A stretch of 64,000 bases of DNA from Alviniconcha marisindica (taxonomy: Eukaryota; Mollusca; Gastropoda; Provannidae): positions 787,501 through 851,500 of the forward strand of contig JABMCL010001737.1 of assembly GCA_018857735.1 (NCBI GenBank), in the 5' to 3' direction. Under the pieces are notes generated by a model. It worked only from the letters and a program-made list of their open reading frames with translations, did no database searches and was not told where the DNA came from. Both the position numbers and the translations under genes were made by a program. The number at the start of each line of letters is the position of its first letter. The first letter of the stretch is position 1. Below are positions 48,054-59,999 of this stretch, piece by piece.

Positions 48054-48315
48054 GAACCGCAAGACGCGGCTGTACAAATAATTAGGTCGAGAACGACGAT
48101 TCTGTTGTTTAAATAATGCCGTAAAGGTCATCCGCTTATGACACCAGCCGGCTTTTTTCGACTGAAATTTTAAAAAAAGCCAAGGTCTCTACGCTCGAGA
48201 TTTAATCGGATTCTGTTTCCACGGAGTAAAGGTCACTCTCAGTGGGAGGTACTTTGATTCCGGATTTTGAACCTGTATTTGGAATGATGTTAGACTAATG
48301 GTCGCTGATTGCCTT

Positions 48316-48370
48316 CTCTTGCTCCTCCTCCTCCTTCTCCTTCTCCTTCTCCTTCTCCTCCTCCTCCTTG
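48316..48370. repeat. (TCC/TTC)n microsatellite
   Basis: Trinucleotide and hexanucleotide TCCTTC pattern. Confidence 0.9.
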
Positions 48371-48517
48371 CCTTTTCTTTTCTTTTTTCTAGGGCATCGT
48401 CTGAGAGGAGAGTGATCAAGCATATAATGTAAACGGTAACATTGGAAACGAAAGAACATGGTCAGACTTTGGCGAGCCCAGTTATACAGTAAGACGTTAG
48501 GTGATCATTAGCGTTGC

Positions 48518-48533
48518 TTGTGTGTGTGTGTGT

Positions 48534-48604
<71 letters not shown>
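48518..48604. repeat. (GT)n microsatellite
   Basis: About 87 bases of GT with one TA interruption. Confidence 0.95.
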
Positions 48605-48607
<3 letters not shown>

Positions 48608-49408
48608 CTTTCCCAGCTTCATGATGGTAAGTTGGATATTGTTTAGCTTTTCGTTCTAAAAGTTTAACATTTCTTTGAGTTTCCTTGCTGTTTTCGGCAT
48701 TGATTACACACCTTTTTTTCTTCTTCTTTCTTCTGTTTATACAAGTATTCCGTAGATCATGAAATCAAGGCGGGAGAATGCAAATGTAGGATTGCATGAG
48801 CGCGCGAGCGCGGACACATAGGCATCTAGAAGCACGCACACACACTCTTTTTCTTTCCGCCCGGCCCCCCATCCTCTCCTCCCTTCTGTCCCCTCTCTTC
48901 TGTCTGATGCACGTGAAGATTTGTACGGCTCCTTTGTTTGCGGCCTTGGCGGAGTACCTAAAACAGTGCAGTTTAAGGCGGCTCAAGTGTATGTACGCAC
49001 AAAACCCATGCTATATGGGGTCTTTTTTCTGTCCAACAACGTTTCCTATGAAGGTCGATTTTACCCCTTGTCATCCGTACAATTAATGCTGCAAAACATA
49101 AAACAGGTTCCGTGCGAGACGTGAATAGTCCTCAGACGTAAAACTGCACGGAATAAAGCTTTGCTTATGTTTCCTTTTCTCTTCGTTGAGACGTGGGCGG
49201 AGAGAGTCGTTGAGCCGAAGGGAAATGAAATGGTTTGAAAAACATATAATGTTTACTGTAAAATCATTTTATTGATTGCTTCTGTTCGTTACTTCATGAC
49301 GTCAAACATTTCTTCTTTGTGGAGACTGTTTAGCGTAGCCTTTGAATTTGTTTGGGATTTGTGTTCTTTGAGGGGGGAAAAAGGAGAGGGAAAAAAGGGC
49401 TTTGTACC

Positions 49409-49410
<2 letters not shown>
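48605..49410. other. Unique sequence without a supported gene
   Basis: Short frames only. The 67-codon frame at 48921-49124 has balanced composition but no ATG start in good context and no domain. Confidence 0.45.
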
Positions 49411-49473
<63 letters not shown>

Positions 49474-49530
49474 CTTGCTTGTTTGCTTGCTTGTGTGTGT
49501 GTGTGTGGTGGTGGTGGTGGTGGTGGTGGT
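49411..49530. repeat. (GT)n and (GGT)n microsatellite
   Basis: GT to about 49467, GC and GCTT interruptions, GT again, then GGT. Confidence 0.94.
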
Positions 49531-50652
49531 GTCTTGTTTGGGTTTTTGTTTTATGGTTGTTGCTGTAGCTGTTTTGTTGTTGGTGGTGGTGTGGTGGTGG
49601 TTGTTTTTTGTTTGTTTGTTCGTGGTCGTTTCTTGGAGGGGAGGGGGGGAGTGAACTGAATCCAATTCGGTCATAAAGCAAGCTTACAACAGGAAAGATC
49701 GGTAACGATCCAAAACATGGCGCCAAAGCCTCGCATCGGAAAATTTAAAAAAAAAAAAAAATGAAATATCAAAAGCCGACGAACATGCGGCCAGATTTGG
49801 ATTCAGATAGATCGTTAACTTTCGGGGTAATTTTGTGGAAGTCCTTGACGACGCTTCCCCATTACGTGATCAAAATAAAACCAAGCTGGATTTTCTCCCC
49901 GGCGGAATACTTGATCTGGTTTTATGTTGCGCTGCTTGCCATGCCCATTTGTTTTATTACATACCTATGGGTCTTGTAGAGCCGTTCCGTATTGCTGAAA
50001 ATAACCTGTGCGGTAAGTTAGCAGCCTTATTTCTCGATGGTGGGGGTGGGGGGTGCTGAACTCGCTAGAGTTCCTTTCTCCTTTGGTTGTTTTTAGCGTG
50101 TTCCTGTATTGCTTTTTTTTTTTTTCATCTGTATTTTATTAATGCGGGAATTTATATCCGATTAGCGATCGTGATGATGCTTCTTTCTAGGCGTGTATTA
50201 AATTTACTGGGCACAATATATAAAAATGCGTTTGTTTATGACAGAGATTGATCGTCCTGAGGTGACCCTGCGGGGTCGGCAGGACGTAAACATCCAATTA
50301 TTAACTAACTATACCCAGTCAGTGTGGAGACAGCATTGCACGACCTTTGACCCGAAAGTTGTGTTGTGCATTTGCATATCGCTGGTTGACTCGTACTTGC
50401 AGTTTAGTTCACGGTGTTTGCTGGTCGGACTTGGAGGCGTCCACAGCTGCACTAAATTGGGTTATTCGAATATTTTGGCTTTTTTCCTTCTAGAATCGCC
50501 CTGATAACACCGTCATGTTTGACCTAGTGTTATTTGGTGTTAAAAACAAATTACCTATCTGTCACTTTTAAACCAGTTGGTCAGCGTTGAGTTCAGTGTC
50601 CGAGAGTTGGTGATCCTGCTTTATTCTGAATTACTGCACATTCAGTGATTCA
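49531..50652. other. Unique sequence with degenerate SINE tails
   Basis: SINE-tail pieces lie at about 50252-50310 (gtcctgaggtgaccctgcgg, aggacgtaaacatccaatta) and 50499-50555. Two overlapping frames at 49761-50059 have no recognised domain. Confidence 0.5.
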
Positions 50653-50842
50653 CTGGGCTTTCTGCTTGTTTCTACTGCCCCCTCCCCCCTCTCTCTTTCT
50701 CCCCCCCCCCCCCCCACCCTGTTTCACCTTCTCTCTCTCTCTCTCTCCCCTCTCTCTCTCTCTCTCTCTCTCTGAAACAGGGGGGGGGGGGGAGAGAAAG
50801 AGAGAGGGGGGAGGGGGCAGTAGAAACAAGCAGAAAGCCCAG
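50653..50842. repeat. Large near-perfect inverted repeat (arms about 70-74 nt)
   Basis: The left arm (50653-50726) starts ctgggctttctgcttgtttc and ends accctgtttca. The right arm (50773-50842) is its reverse complement apart from homopolymer lengths. The roughly 46-nt loop is CT-rich. It could be a recent hairpin element, a true palindrome or a fold-back sequencing artefact. Confidence 0.9.
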
Positions 50843-50969
50843 CGAAACGCCCTCTCTCTCTCTTTCCTTACCTTTCTCAGTCTTTGTCCGACTTGAAGCT
50901 GGCTAGTACAGTACATAAAAAAAGAAATTATGCTTGTGGATGCCAGGCTCCGTCGGTTGATTCTCCACA

Positions 50970-51125
50970 TCCCCCCCCCCTCCCCCTCACCCCCACCCTA
51001 CCCCCACCCCCGCCCCAACCCACGCACCCCGCCCCCTCCCCATCGATCAGGGGGCCACAGGTCTGTTGACTCTCTTCCTGCCCATAATTCCCTCCTTGTC
51101 CTCCCACCCACCCCCACCCACCCCT
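50970..51125. repeat. C-rich low-complexity tract
   Basis: CCCCCACC-type sequence without a clear unit. Confidence 0.8.
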
Positions 51126-51761
51126 GTGGCCATGTGTGCTTTGCCGGCAATTGAATTATATCTCCAAACGTTTCCATCGCACTCGGAGGGTGAGTGAAGG
51201 CGCGTGAGTGCGCACAGGAGTGTCAACAGGCAGTCTGAAACGTGAACCCGTTGGCAGCCTCCGAGTAGCCCTTCTGGGCCCAGGGATCCAGTCGAAGACG
51301 TTGTGGAGTCTCTGAAGGCGAGAGAAAGAAAGGTATCCCGAGGCTGCCTTCGCGGTGGGGTATGGTTGTGAGGTTTATTTGAGGGGAGAAAGAGAGCGGA
51401 GGTGTGTGTGGCTGCGATGGTGATGTGGTGGTTGGTGGTGGTTTGGGGGGGAGGGAGGGGGTTGAAGTGTCAGAGAAATTTTGTTTGATTAGGAACGACT
51501 CTTCTCGTCCATTTTGATGCATCATGAGGTTTCCTAATGCAGACCGTACTCGGCTAATGCAAATGGTACTCGGCTTTTCACGAGAAAAGAGAGGGGGGGG
51601 GGGGCATAGTAAAGAATAAAACAAAACAAAAAACGAGCATCCTAACCGAGCGGTTTGTTTTGATCTTTCATAATCTAAAAGGAAACGCATGTTTCCGTGT
51701 GGTTTTTGCCCTCGTCCTCGTGTTCCTGCTTCTTCTGTGAATGCCTATTAATAGCAACACT

Positions 51762-52247
51762 GCTTCCGGCTTGCTGGCAGTAGAACCAGGCATGTTCACT
51801 CTTGGTCCTTCGGGGACCTTTTCTCTGCGCTGTGGTACTGAGGACACAGAATGTTGTATCGAGGACATAGAATACTGTACCGAGGACACCGAATGTTGTA
51901 CAGAGGACACCGAAAGTTGTACAGAGGACACCGAAAGTTGTACAGAGGACACCGAAAGTTGTACAGAGGACACAGAATGTTGTACAGAGGACACCGAAAG
52001 TTGTACAGAGGACACAGAATGCTGTACCGAGAACACCGAATGTTGTACAGAGGACACCGAAAGTTGTACAGAGAACACAGAATGTTGTACCGAGATGTTG
52101 CTGGCAGTAGAACCAGGCATGTTCACTCTTGGTCCTTCGGGGACCTTTTCTCTGCGCTGTGGTACTGAGGACACAGAATGTTGTATCGAGGACACAGAAT
52201 GCTGTACCGAGAACACAAAAAGTTGTACAGAGGACACAGAAAGTTAA
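51762..52247. repeat. 21-bp minisatellite between two copies of a ~95-bp module
   Basis: The module ttgctggcagtagaaccagg...tcactcttggtccttcgg...ctgcgctgtggtactg occurs at about 51770-51845 and 52096-52170. Each copy is followed by 21-bp units such as gaggacaccgaaagttgtaca. Because 21 is a multiple of three, both a + frame (Cys-Thr-Glu-Asp-Thr-Glu-Ser heptads, 51741-52247) and a minus frame (Ser-Val-Gln heptads, 51668-52237) stay open. I do not call a gene because codon use follows the repeat and no exon boundary is visible. Confidence 0.92.
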
Positions 52248-52523
52248 AGGTCTCTTAATTCTGCTGAAAAACCGGAGATACCAAAATTAATATTCCCTAG
52301 AGGAGATAAGCGGAACATAACTGTGCATGTTTCACTGATGTCCTCCTTTCTGCACCCTGCCGTGACTACAATCCACAACTGATTGTTTCCCTGTCCTCGG
52401 CAACAACAACAACAAAACCGACACGCGTTATAAATACGTGAACTGCAGTGACTCTGATTTTCGCTCGGGATTTGATGGTTTGGAGGGGGAGGGGGGATCT
52501 GAAGCAAAGGTGACTGCCTGTTT

Positions 52524-52525
<2 letters not shown>

Positions 52526-52571
<46 letters not shown>
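52526..52571. repeat. (GT)n microsatellite
   Basis: Pure GT preceded by GTTT units. Confidence 0.94.
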
Positions 52572-52573
<2 letters not shown>

Positions 52574-52682
52574 CTTTCCAGCAGTACACCCACGGAGAGA
52601 GACTTCACTTGTGATTTAACGACTTGCACCTTGCCCAGACGTGAGCTTCGCGGTTGACTGCATGGGCGCCGGATATCAGAAC

Positions 52683-52686
<4 letters not shown>

Positions 52687-52779
<93 letters not shown>
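52687..52779. repeat. (CT)n microsatellite
   Basis: About 93 bases of pure CT, followed at 52840-52925 by C-rich low complexity. Confidence 0.96.
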
Positions 52780-52781
<2 letters not shown>

Positions 52782-53374
52782 GCTAGCTGTTGGAACAAAT
52801 CATGCTGTCTCTTGGTCCCATCGGGTACACCTCCCCTCTCCCAAGACCCCTCCATCATACCCCACCTCCCCCCCACCCCCCCCCCTCCACCCCCACCCAC
52901 ACCTCCCTCACCCCTCCCCCACCCCGACTGCACCGACAGCGGTGATAAAGTTAACTTCTACTGGACGCACTACAGCCATTCTCCGAGGAGACAGGTCCGC
53001 TAAGTGAGTGACAGGGCCTTAAGCGACACTTCTCCCACTTCCATCACCCTCTGAAACGCGGCGCCAATTGATTGGGGAGTGAATTTGCTGCGCCTTAACG
53101 GCCGACTGGGTCCTGGCTCCGGCGAGGCCTCACGGGGTCACGACGAGAAGAGCGGTGTCAGAGCTGAGGGAGAGTTTGACTTCGAGCTTTTCTCGCCCGG
53201 ATCGTCACCCGCCATTGGTGATGCAGAGTTCGGGGGCCTGTCATCGGCTTTCCGATCAAGTGGATTTTTTTTAAATTTATTTTTTTACCAATCAAGTTCT
53301 CCCGGGCCAGGTTTGTCCCGAGCTGTCGTCGGAAAGACAGGCTCCGTGTTGCCAATGGGCTCAGATGTGGTTGA

Positions 53375-53645
53375 GTCCCCGAGTAGGAATTTGAGATGTC
53401 ATGTTGTACAGTGTAGCCATATTCTCTGTAATCTTTTCTGTTTATCTGGTAGCGTTCGGATCATTTAGCTACGTTCTTATTAAAACGAAAATAGATAAAC
53501 GGGACAGGTAATGGACACGTCTGTCTGGGCAGTCCTCGAGCAGGAATTTGAGATGTTGTGTTCTGCAGTGGCCAGATTCTCTGTAACTTTCTCTTTTTGT
53601 TTGGATTTAGCTACGTTGTTATAAAACGAAAGTAGATAAAAAGCA
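53375..53645. repeat. Diverged tandem duplication of about 140 bp
   Basis: Both halves contain gag-aggaatttgagatgt, tgtagc-like and ttctctgtaa blocks, then tttagctacgtt-ttat and aaaacgaaa-tagataaa. Confidence 0.8.
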
Positions 53646-53861
53646 CGATTGGTGGATATATCTGTCCATGCAGTCGTGTACCGTCCTTTACTGGTATACC
53701 TGTATACTTTGTCATTGTTAACATGTTTGGATTTGATTGTGTTTGAAGTCCGTAATTTGTTTTTTAGCTGGAAGATTAGCTTTCTTAGCCTTTTCGATGT
53801 TTCGGTTTGAATCTGTTTTAAGAAATAGCATTTGATATTTTCACACCGCGCTTTTAGTAGT

Positions 53862-53907
53862 GAAAGACCTGCAAGGTTGATTGGGCGTTAAAAACCAGCC
53901 AGTTACA
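53862..53907 (+). repeat. Degenerate SINE tail, family C
   Basis: The segment gcaaggttgattgggcgtta followed by aaaaccagccagttac resembles family C copies elsewhere. Confidence 0.55.
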
Positions 53908-54225
53908 GGCGTGACCCCGCACACCCTTGGTCCAATTCCCCGGCTGGTGAACACCACCGCCAGTTCACACAAAGCGTGATTGGTTCCCATCGACAGGCCG
54001 TCTGAGTCGGGCCTGTGGTCACGTCCAATCAGGATCGTCTTTCACTAACCGTCTGTACGGGGTCAAACGTGCATTATTTACGCTGTGGCCCTCTTGATCT
54101 GCTTTAACTGGCTGAAGGAAGTTTAACGTCCCGTGGTCGTTTCTGGTCCGTTAGGAGCAAAACTGACGACAGTTTATTGCTTACGGAGGGGAGTATCTTG
54201 ACTAGTGAGAATTTGGGACAGGAAT
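53908..54225. other. Unique sequence without a supported gene
   Basis: Nothing beyond a possible continuation of an old SINE is seen. Confidence 0.45.
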
Positions 54226-54343
54226 CTCTCTCTCCCCCTCTGTCGCTCCCTCTGTCTCTGCCTTCTGCCGGTCTCTGTCTCTGTCTCTGTGTCTCTGTCT
54301 GTCTCTGTCTCTGTCTCTCTGTCTCTGTCTCTCTGTCTCTCTG

Positions 54344-54412
<69 letters not shown>
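54226..54412. repeat. (CTGTCT)n/(CT)n microsatellite
   Basis: CTGTCT-rich sequence passes into pure CT from about 54353. Confidence 0.94.
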
Positions 54413-55189
<777 letters not shown>

Positions 55190-55462
55190 ATGTTTGATGT
55201 CTAAACTTCATTTATTCCATGTGTGAACCGATGTGCCGTATCTGACAAAATGTGTACTTGTATAATTAGATCTATAATAGTCCCTTGTTTGGGCGAGGGC
55301 TGGATGTAAAAAAAAATTTTAATAAAAAAAGCGTACATGCTCATCTATTACCCTCGTAAATGAAGAATTTTATCGTATCTTTTCCTCCCTCCACCCCACC
55401 CCCACCATCACCCCACCCCATCCCCTCTCTCCTCAGTTCAGCAGATTTCTGCTTTGTCTCCT

Positions 55463-55483
55463 GCCCCCCCCCCCCCCCCCCCC
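55463..55483. repeat. Poly-C tract
   Basis: C run within a C-rich patch (55380-55495). Confidence 0.85.
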
Positions 55484-55689
55484 ACCCCACCCCGTCCGTT
55501 TGCATAGCGCCGCGGGGTTGCCGGCGTCTGTGTTAATGTATCTTTCTTCAAAACTAGTGTTTCTTTTCGGTCGTCGTGATTTTGGAGATCTGTACATTAC
55601 TGCATCATTGCCAGTTCCAGTGATGGTCCTGATTTCGGTCGTTTTCTGCAGGCTGGTTATGGTGCAATGCAAGATACACTGATCTATTG

Positions 55690-57760
55690 AGGCAACAGGT
55701 TCCACACAGCTTCCTTTGAACACCATACACACAGTCACACAGGTTCTCCCGCAGACATCATGACACCGTACATGCAGTCACACATGTCCTCCGGAAAACA
55801 CCATGACACCATATAATTATGCAGTCACACAGGTTCTCCAGTAGACACCATGACACTATACATACAGTCACACAGGTCCTCCCGCAGACACCATAACACC
55901 ATATAATTATACAGTCAGACAGGTCCTCCCGCAGACACCATGACACCATATAATTATACAGTCAGACAGGTCCTCCCGCAGACATCATGACACTATACAT
56001 ACAGTCACACATGTCCTCCGGAAAACACCATGACACCATATAATTATGCAGTCACACATGTCCTCCAGTAGACACCATGACACTATACATACAGTCACAC
56101 ATGTCCTCCCGCGGACACCATGACACCATATAATTATGCAGTCACACATGCCCTCCAGTAGACACCATGACACCATATAATTATGCAGTCACACATGCCC
56201 TCCAGTAGACACCATAACACCATACATACAGTCACACAGGTCCTCCCGCAGATACCATGACACCATATAATTATACAGTCAACATGTCCTTCAGTAGACA
56301 CCATAACACCATACATACAGTCACACAGGTCCTCCCGCAGATACCATGACACCATATAATTATACAGTCACACATGTCCTCCAGCGACACCATGACACCA
56401 TATAATTCAGTACAGTTTTCACACAGGTCCTCCCGCAGACACCATGACACCCTATAATTATACAGTCACACAGGTTCCCGCAGACACCATGAAAACCATA
56501 TAATTATACAGTCACACAGGTCCTCCCGCAGACACCATGACACCCTTAATTATACAGTCACACAGGTCCTCCCGCAGACACCATGACACCATATAATTAT
56601 ACAGTCACACAGGTCCTCCCGCAGACACCATAACACCATACATACAGTCACACAGGTCCTCCCGCAGACACCATAACACCATATAATTATACAGTCACAC
56701 AGGTCCTCCCGCAGACACCATAACACCATACATACAGTCACACAGGTCCTCCCGCAGACACCATGACACCATATAATTATACAGTCACACAGGTCCTCCC
56801 GCAGACACCATAACACCATACATACAGTCACACAGGTCCTCCCGCAGACACCATAACACCATACATACAGTCACACAGGTCCTCCCGCAGACACCATAAC
56901 ACCATACATACAGTCACACAGGTCCTCCCGCAGACACCATAACACCATATAATATACAATCACACAGGTCCTCCCGCAGACACCATAACACCAACATACA
57001 ACACACATGCCAGTAGACACCATACACTATACATACAGTCACACATGTCCTCCCGCAGACACCATGACACCATATAATTATACAGTCAGACAGGTCCTCC
57101 CGCAGACACCATAACACCATAACATACAGTCACACAGGTCCTCCCGCAGACACCATAACACCATACATACAGTCACACAGGTCCTCCCGCAGACACCATA
57201 ACACCATACATACAGTCACACAGGTCCTCCCGCAGACACCATAACACCATATAATTATACAGTCACACAGGTCCTCCAGCAGACACCATGACACCATATA
57301 ATTATACAGTCACACAGGTCCTCCAGTACACGGCATGTACTCAGGTCCTCCCACAGACACCATGCATACAGTCACACAGGTCCTCCCACAGACACCATAC
57401 ACACAGTCACACAGGTCCTCCAGTAGACAGCATGTACTCAGGTCCTCCAGTAGACAGCATGTACTCAGGTCCTCCCACAGACACCATACACACAGTCACA
57501 CAGGTCCTCCAGTAGACAGCATGTACTCAGGTCCTCCAGTAGACAGCATGTACTCAGGTGCTCCCGCAGACACCATACACACAGTCACACAGGTCCCCCT
57601 GCATACCCCGTCACACAGGTCCTCCCACAGACACCATACACACAGTCACACAGGTCCTCCAGTAGACAGCATGTACAGGTCCTCCAGTAGACAGCATGTA
57701 CTCAGGTGCTCCCCGCAGACATCGTAGACACGACGCACGCATTCACACAGGTCCTCAGCG
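55690..57760. repeat. 43/47-bp minisatellite array grading into shorter units, about 2.1 kb
   Basis: The unit reads acagtcacacaggtcctccc, gcagacaccataacaccat, then either acat (43 bp, for example 57131 to 57174) or ataattat (47 bp, 57264 to 57311). Variants have tcctccag-tagacacc or tcctccgg-aaaacacc. From about 57320 the array changes to units of about 27 bp with ctcaggtcctccagtagaca and gcatgta. Short Cys/Trp-rich frames on the minus strand and His-rich frames on the plus strand are by-products. Confidence 0.96.
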
Positions 57761-58035
57761 CGTACGTTGCGACGCGGTGCCGGTGCCAATAGCATGCGGC
57801 ATCACGCGCCGTGTCGTGGACCGGATTGCCTGGAATTGACCTCCGGGCGTTGGGCGAGCCCCTGGCCGTACGGCGGAAGATCCCCTCCCCTCCTTGAAGG
57901 GATCGCAGAGACTAATCCGGCCTTGAGACGATCCCGAGCGCGCCTCGTGAATACTTAAATAGGATGGTGGTGGTGGTGGTTTGCGCCTTGCGTTGTTGGA
58001 CGGTGGTCGTTGTGGGTTGATTCATGGCGTTATGA
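57761..58035. other. GC-rich unique sequence without a supported gene
   Basis: CpG-rich with the hairpin-like gggatc/gatccc blocks near 57880-57935. Nothing is called. Confidence 0.4.
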
Positions 58036-58054
58036 TCGTTCTGTGTGTGTGGAT

Positions 58055-58055
<1 letters not shown>

Positions 58056-58133
<78 letters not shown>
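58056..58133. repeat. (GT)n-(GA)n compound microsatellite
   Basis: GT to about 58095, then GA to 58133. Confidence 0.95.
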
Positions 58134-58136
<3 letters not shown>

Positions 58137-58795
58137 TCCCGGACCCGGCTCAACAGTAGTGGTAATTTTCTCATTCTTCGTCCGGAAGATTCGACATGTT
58201 GCTGCCCCCGATTTGTGTAGAGTCGTCGTAAGAAATAAATTGCTTTATGCTGGCTGTCGGTATTGTGAGGGTATTGATGAGGGACACCGAGGCGCCACGG
58301 GGATGTGTTATTTGTGTGTGTTGGGGGTGGGGGGGGGGGGGAAGGGTATCAAATGAGGTTATTGATTTCCAAACAGAATGCGATGTCCGTGGGTACCGCC
58401 TCGTGTGCGAAATTGGCGTTAATCGCCAAGGCAGACAAGGCGGACCAAAGGTGTGGCGCGCTCACTCTGATCGCCGATCAAACGCAGCCCACGTGCTACA
58501 ATCTCTCTCCGTGGGTGTTGATGTCTGCATTTCGTTATAGCCCACTCGCCTTCCTCCTTGCGCGTGGCATACGCTTAAACTGAAACGCCCTCGTCATAGA
58601 TTCGCGTGTGTATTGTAGCAGAGGGTGTTTATTGAGTGTATCTAGCTCTCTGCATAGGTGTTAGCGGTTGATGTTCGGGTTAAAAAAAAAAATTTTTAAT
58701 CATCGTCGTTTCTTTGCTTCTTTATTGCCGTCGATTCCTGTCGGTTATTTCCGCGTCAGACCATGTTTTAGCTGGATACCGCCACACTAGGTCGC

Positions 58796-58797
<2 letters not shown>
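58134..58797. other. Unique sequence without a supported gene
   Basis: Contains a short G tract (58327-58341). No feature is recognised. Confidence 0.45.

Positions 58798-58862
<65 letters not shown>
58798..58862. repeat. (GA)n microsatellite with a duplicated downstream flank
   Basis: Pure GA. The following ccgttgctgataaacatgta and agctagagag blocks recur at about 58928-58950, showing a local duplication. Confidence 0.94.
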
Positions 58863-58865
<3 letters not shown>

Positions 58866-59229
58866 CGTTGCTGATAAACATGTAGGTAGCTACATAGCTA
58901 GAGAGAGAGAGAAGGGGGAAAGAGAGTCGTTGCTGATAGACATGTAGATAGCTCGCCATGTCTGGCAGATGAACAGACGTCTTAATGCTGAGCTGATTGC
59001 CGTTCAATGCATGGCATGAAACTGCCAGTTTAGAAGGAGTAGGCGGTATTGATTTTGAGATACATATTTCCCCATAATGGAGCTTCGTTTGCGTACAGAA
59101 TAATGCTTCTGGTCTTTGCACATCAGTCGGAAAACTCAGTGAAGACGGGTTTGGTTACGGGACGGCATGTGAAAATTTAAAACATTTTCACGTCTGGCAC
59201 TGTATTTGTCCATTAGGCTTCTCCACTTT

Positions 59230-59230
59230 C

Positions 59231-59295
<65 letters not shown>
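59230..59295. repeat. (CT)n microsatellite
   Basis: Nearly pure CT. Confidence 0.95.
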
Positions 59296-59299
<4 letters not shown>

Positions 59300-59399
59300 G
59301 TCCGTTCGTCAGCCTGTCCGTTCTTTCATAGCTTCAGCCTTTGAATTGTATTTGGTTTTGACTTTCCCTCCAGTTTCCCCGTAGCCGCCCCTCCCTCCG

Positions 59400-59760
59400 T
59401 CCCCCTTGATTTGAAGTTCATTGCGGCGGGAAAATCAAATCAGCACATTACATCTAATGACAGTGGGAGAGATGACACGAGGGGTCTTTGTCCATAACCC
59501 GGAGCTACTGGTTAATAACTCCACAGCGGAGATGTCTGCGGCCGCCGATAGCACAACGACTGGTTGGAGCCTATTTGCATCGTTCTCTCGTTACCGCCAC
59601 GGCCAGGGGCCACAATGCATTGGGTTTCCGCGTCCCCGCAATGCACGCCGGTATTAGTTTTTGGCATTGCCCATCCCTCTCGATCTCCCTCGGCACTTTT
59701 GGCATTTTTAGCAGTTCGCCCTGGCTGTAACTTGTGTAAGAGTGCGCGGCTCATAACGAC
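59400..59760. other. Unique balanced sequence with homeodomain/POU-like sites
   Basis: Contains an octamer ATTTGCAT (59573-59580), a TTAATAACT element (59513-59521) and the palindrome CAATGCATTG (59613-59622). It could be a regulatory element, but single motifs are weak evidence. Confidence 0.25.
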
Positions 59761-59780
59761 ACATGCAGACACGCGCACGC

Positions 59781-59782
<2 letters not shown>

Positions 59783-59834
<52 letters not shown>
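59783..59834. repeat. (CA)n microsatellite
   Basis: Pure CA, followed by CT-rich sequence to about 59990. Confidence 0.95.
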
Positions 59835-59835
<1 letters not shown>

Positions 59836-59999
59836 GAGAGACTCTCTCTCTCTCTATCTCTCTCTCAGCCCTCGCTCACACTTCACTCCCCCCCCTCTCT
59901 CTTCGTCTCTCTCTGTCTCGCTCTCGCTCGGTTACTCGTCGTCCCCCCCCCCCCCCCGTCTCTCATTCTCTCTAAATCTTTCTCTCCGCCCCTCCCTCC

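Noticed and set aside
51668..52247. 168-codon + frame and 189-codon minus frame
   Set aside because: Both come from a 21-bp minisatellite and its duplicated leader; being open on both strands argues against either.
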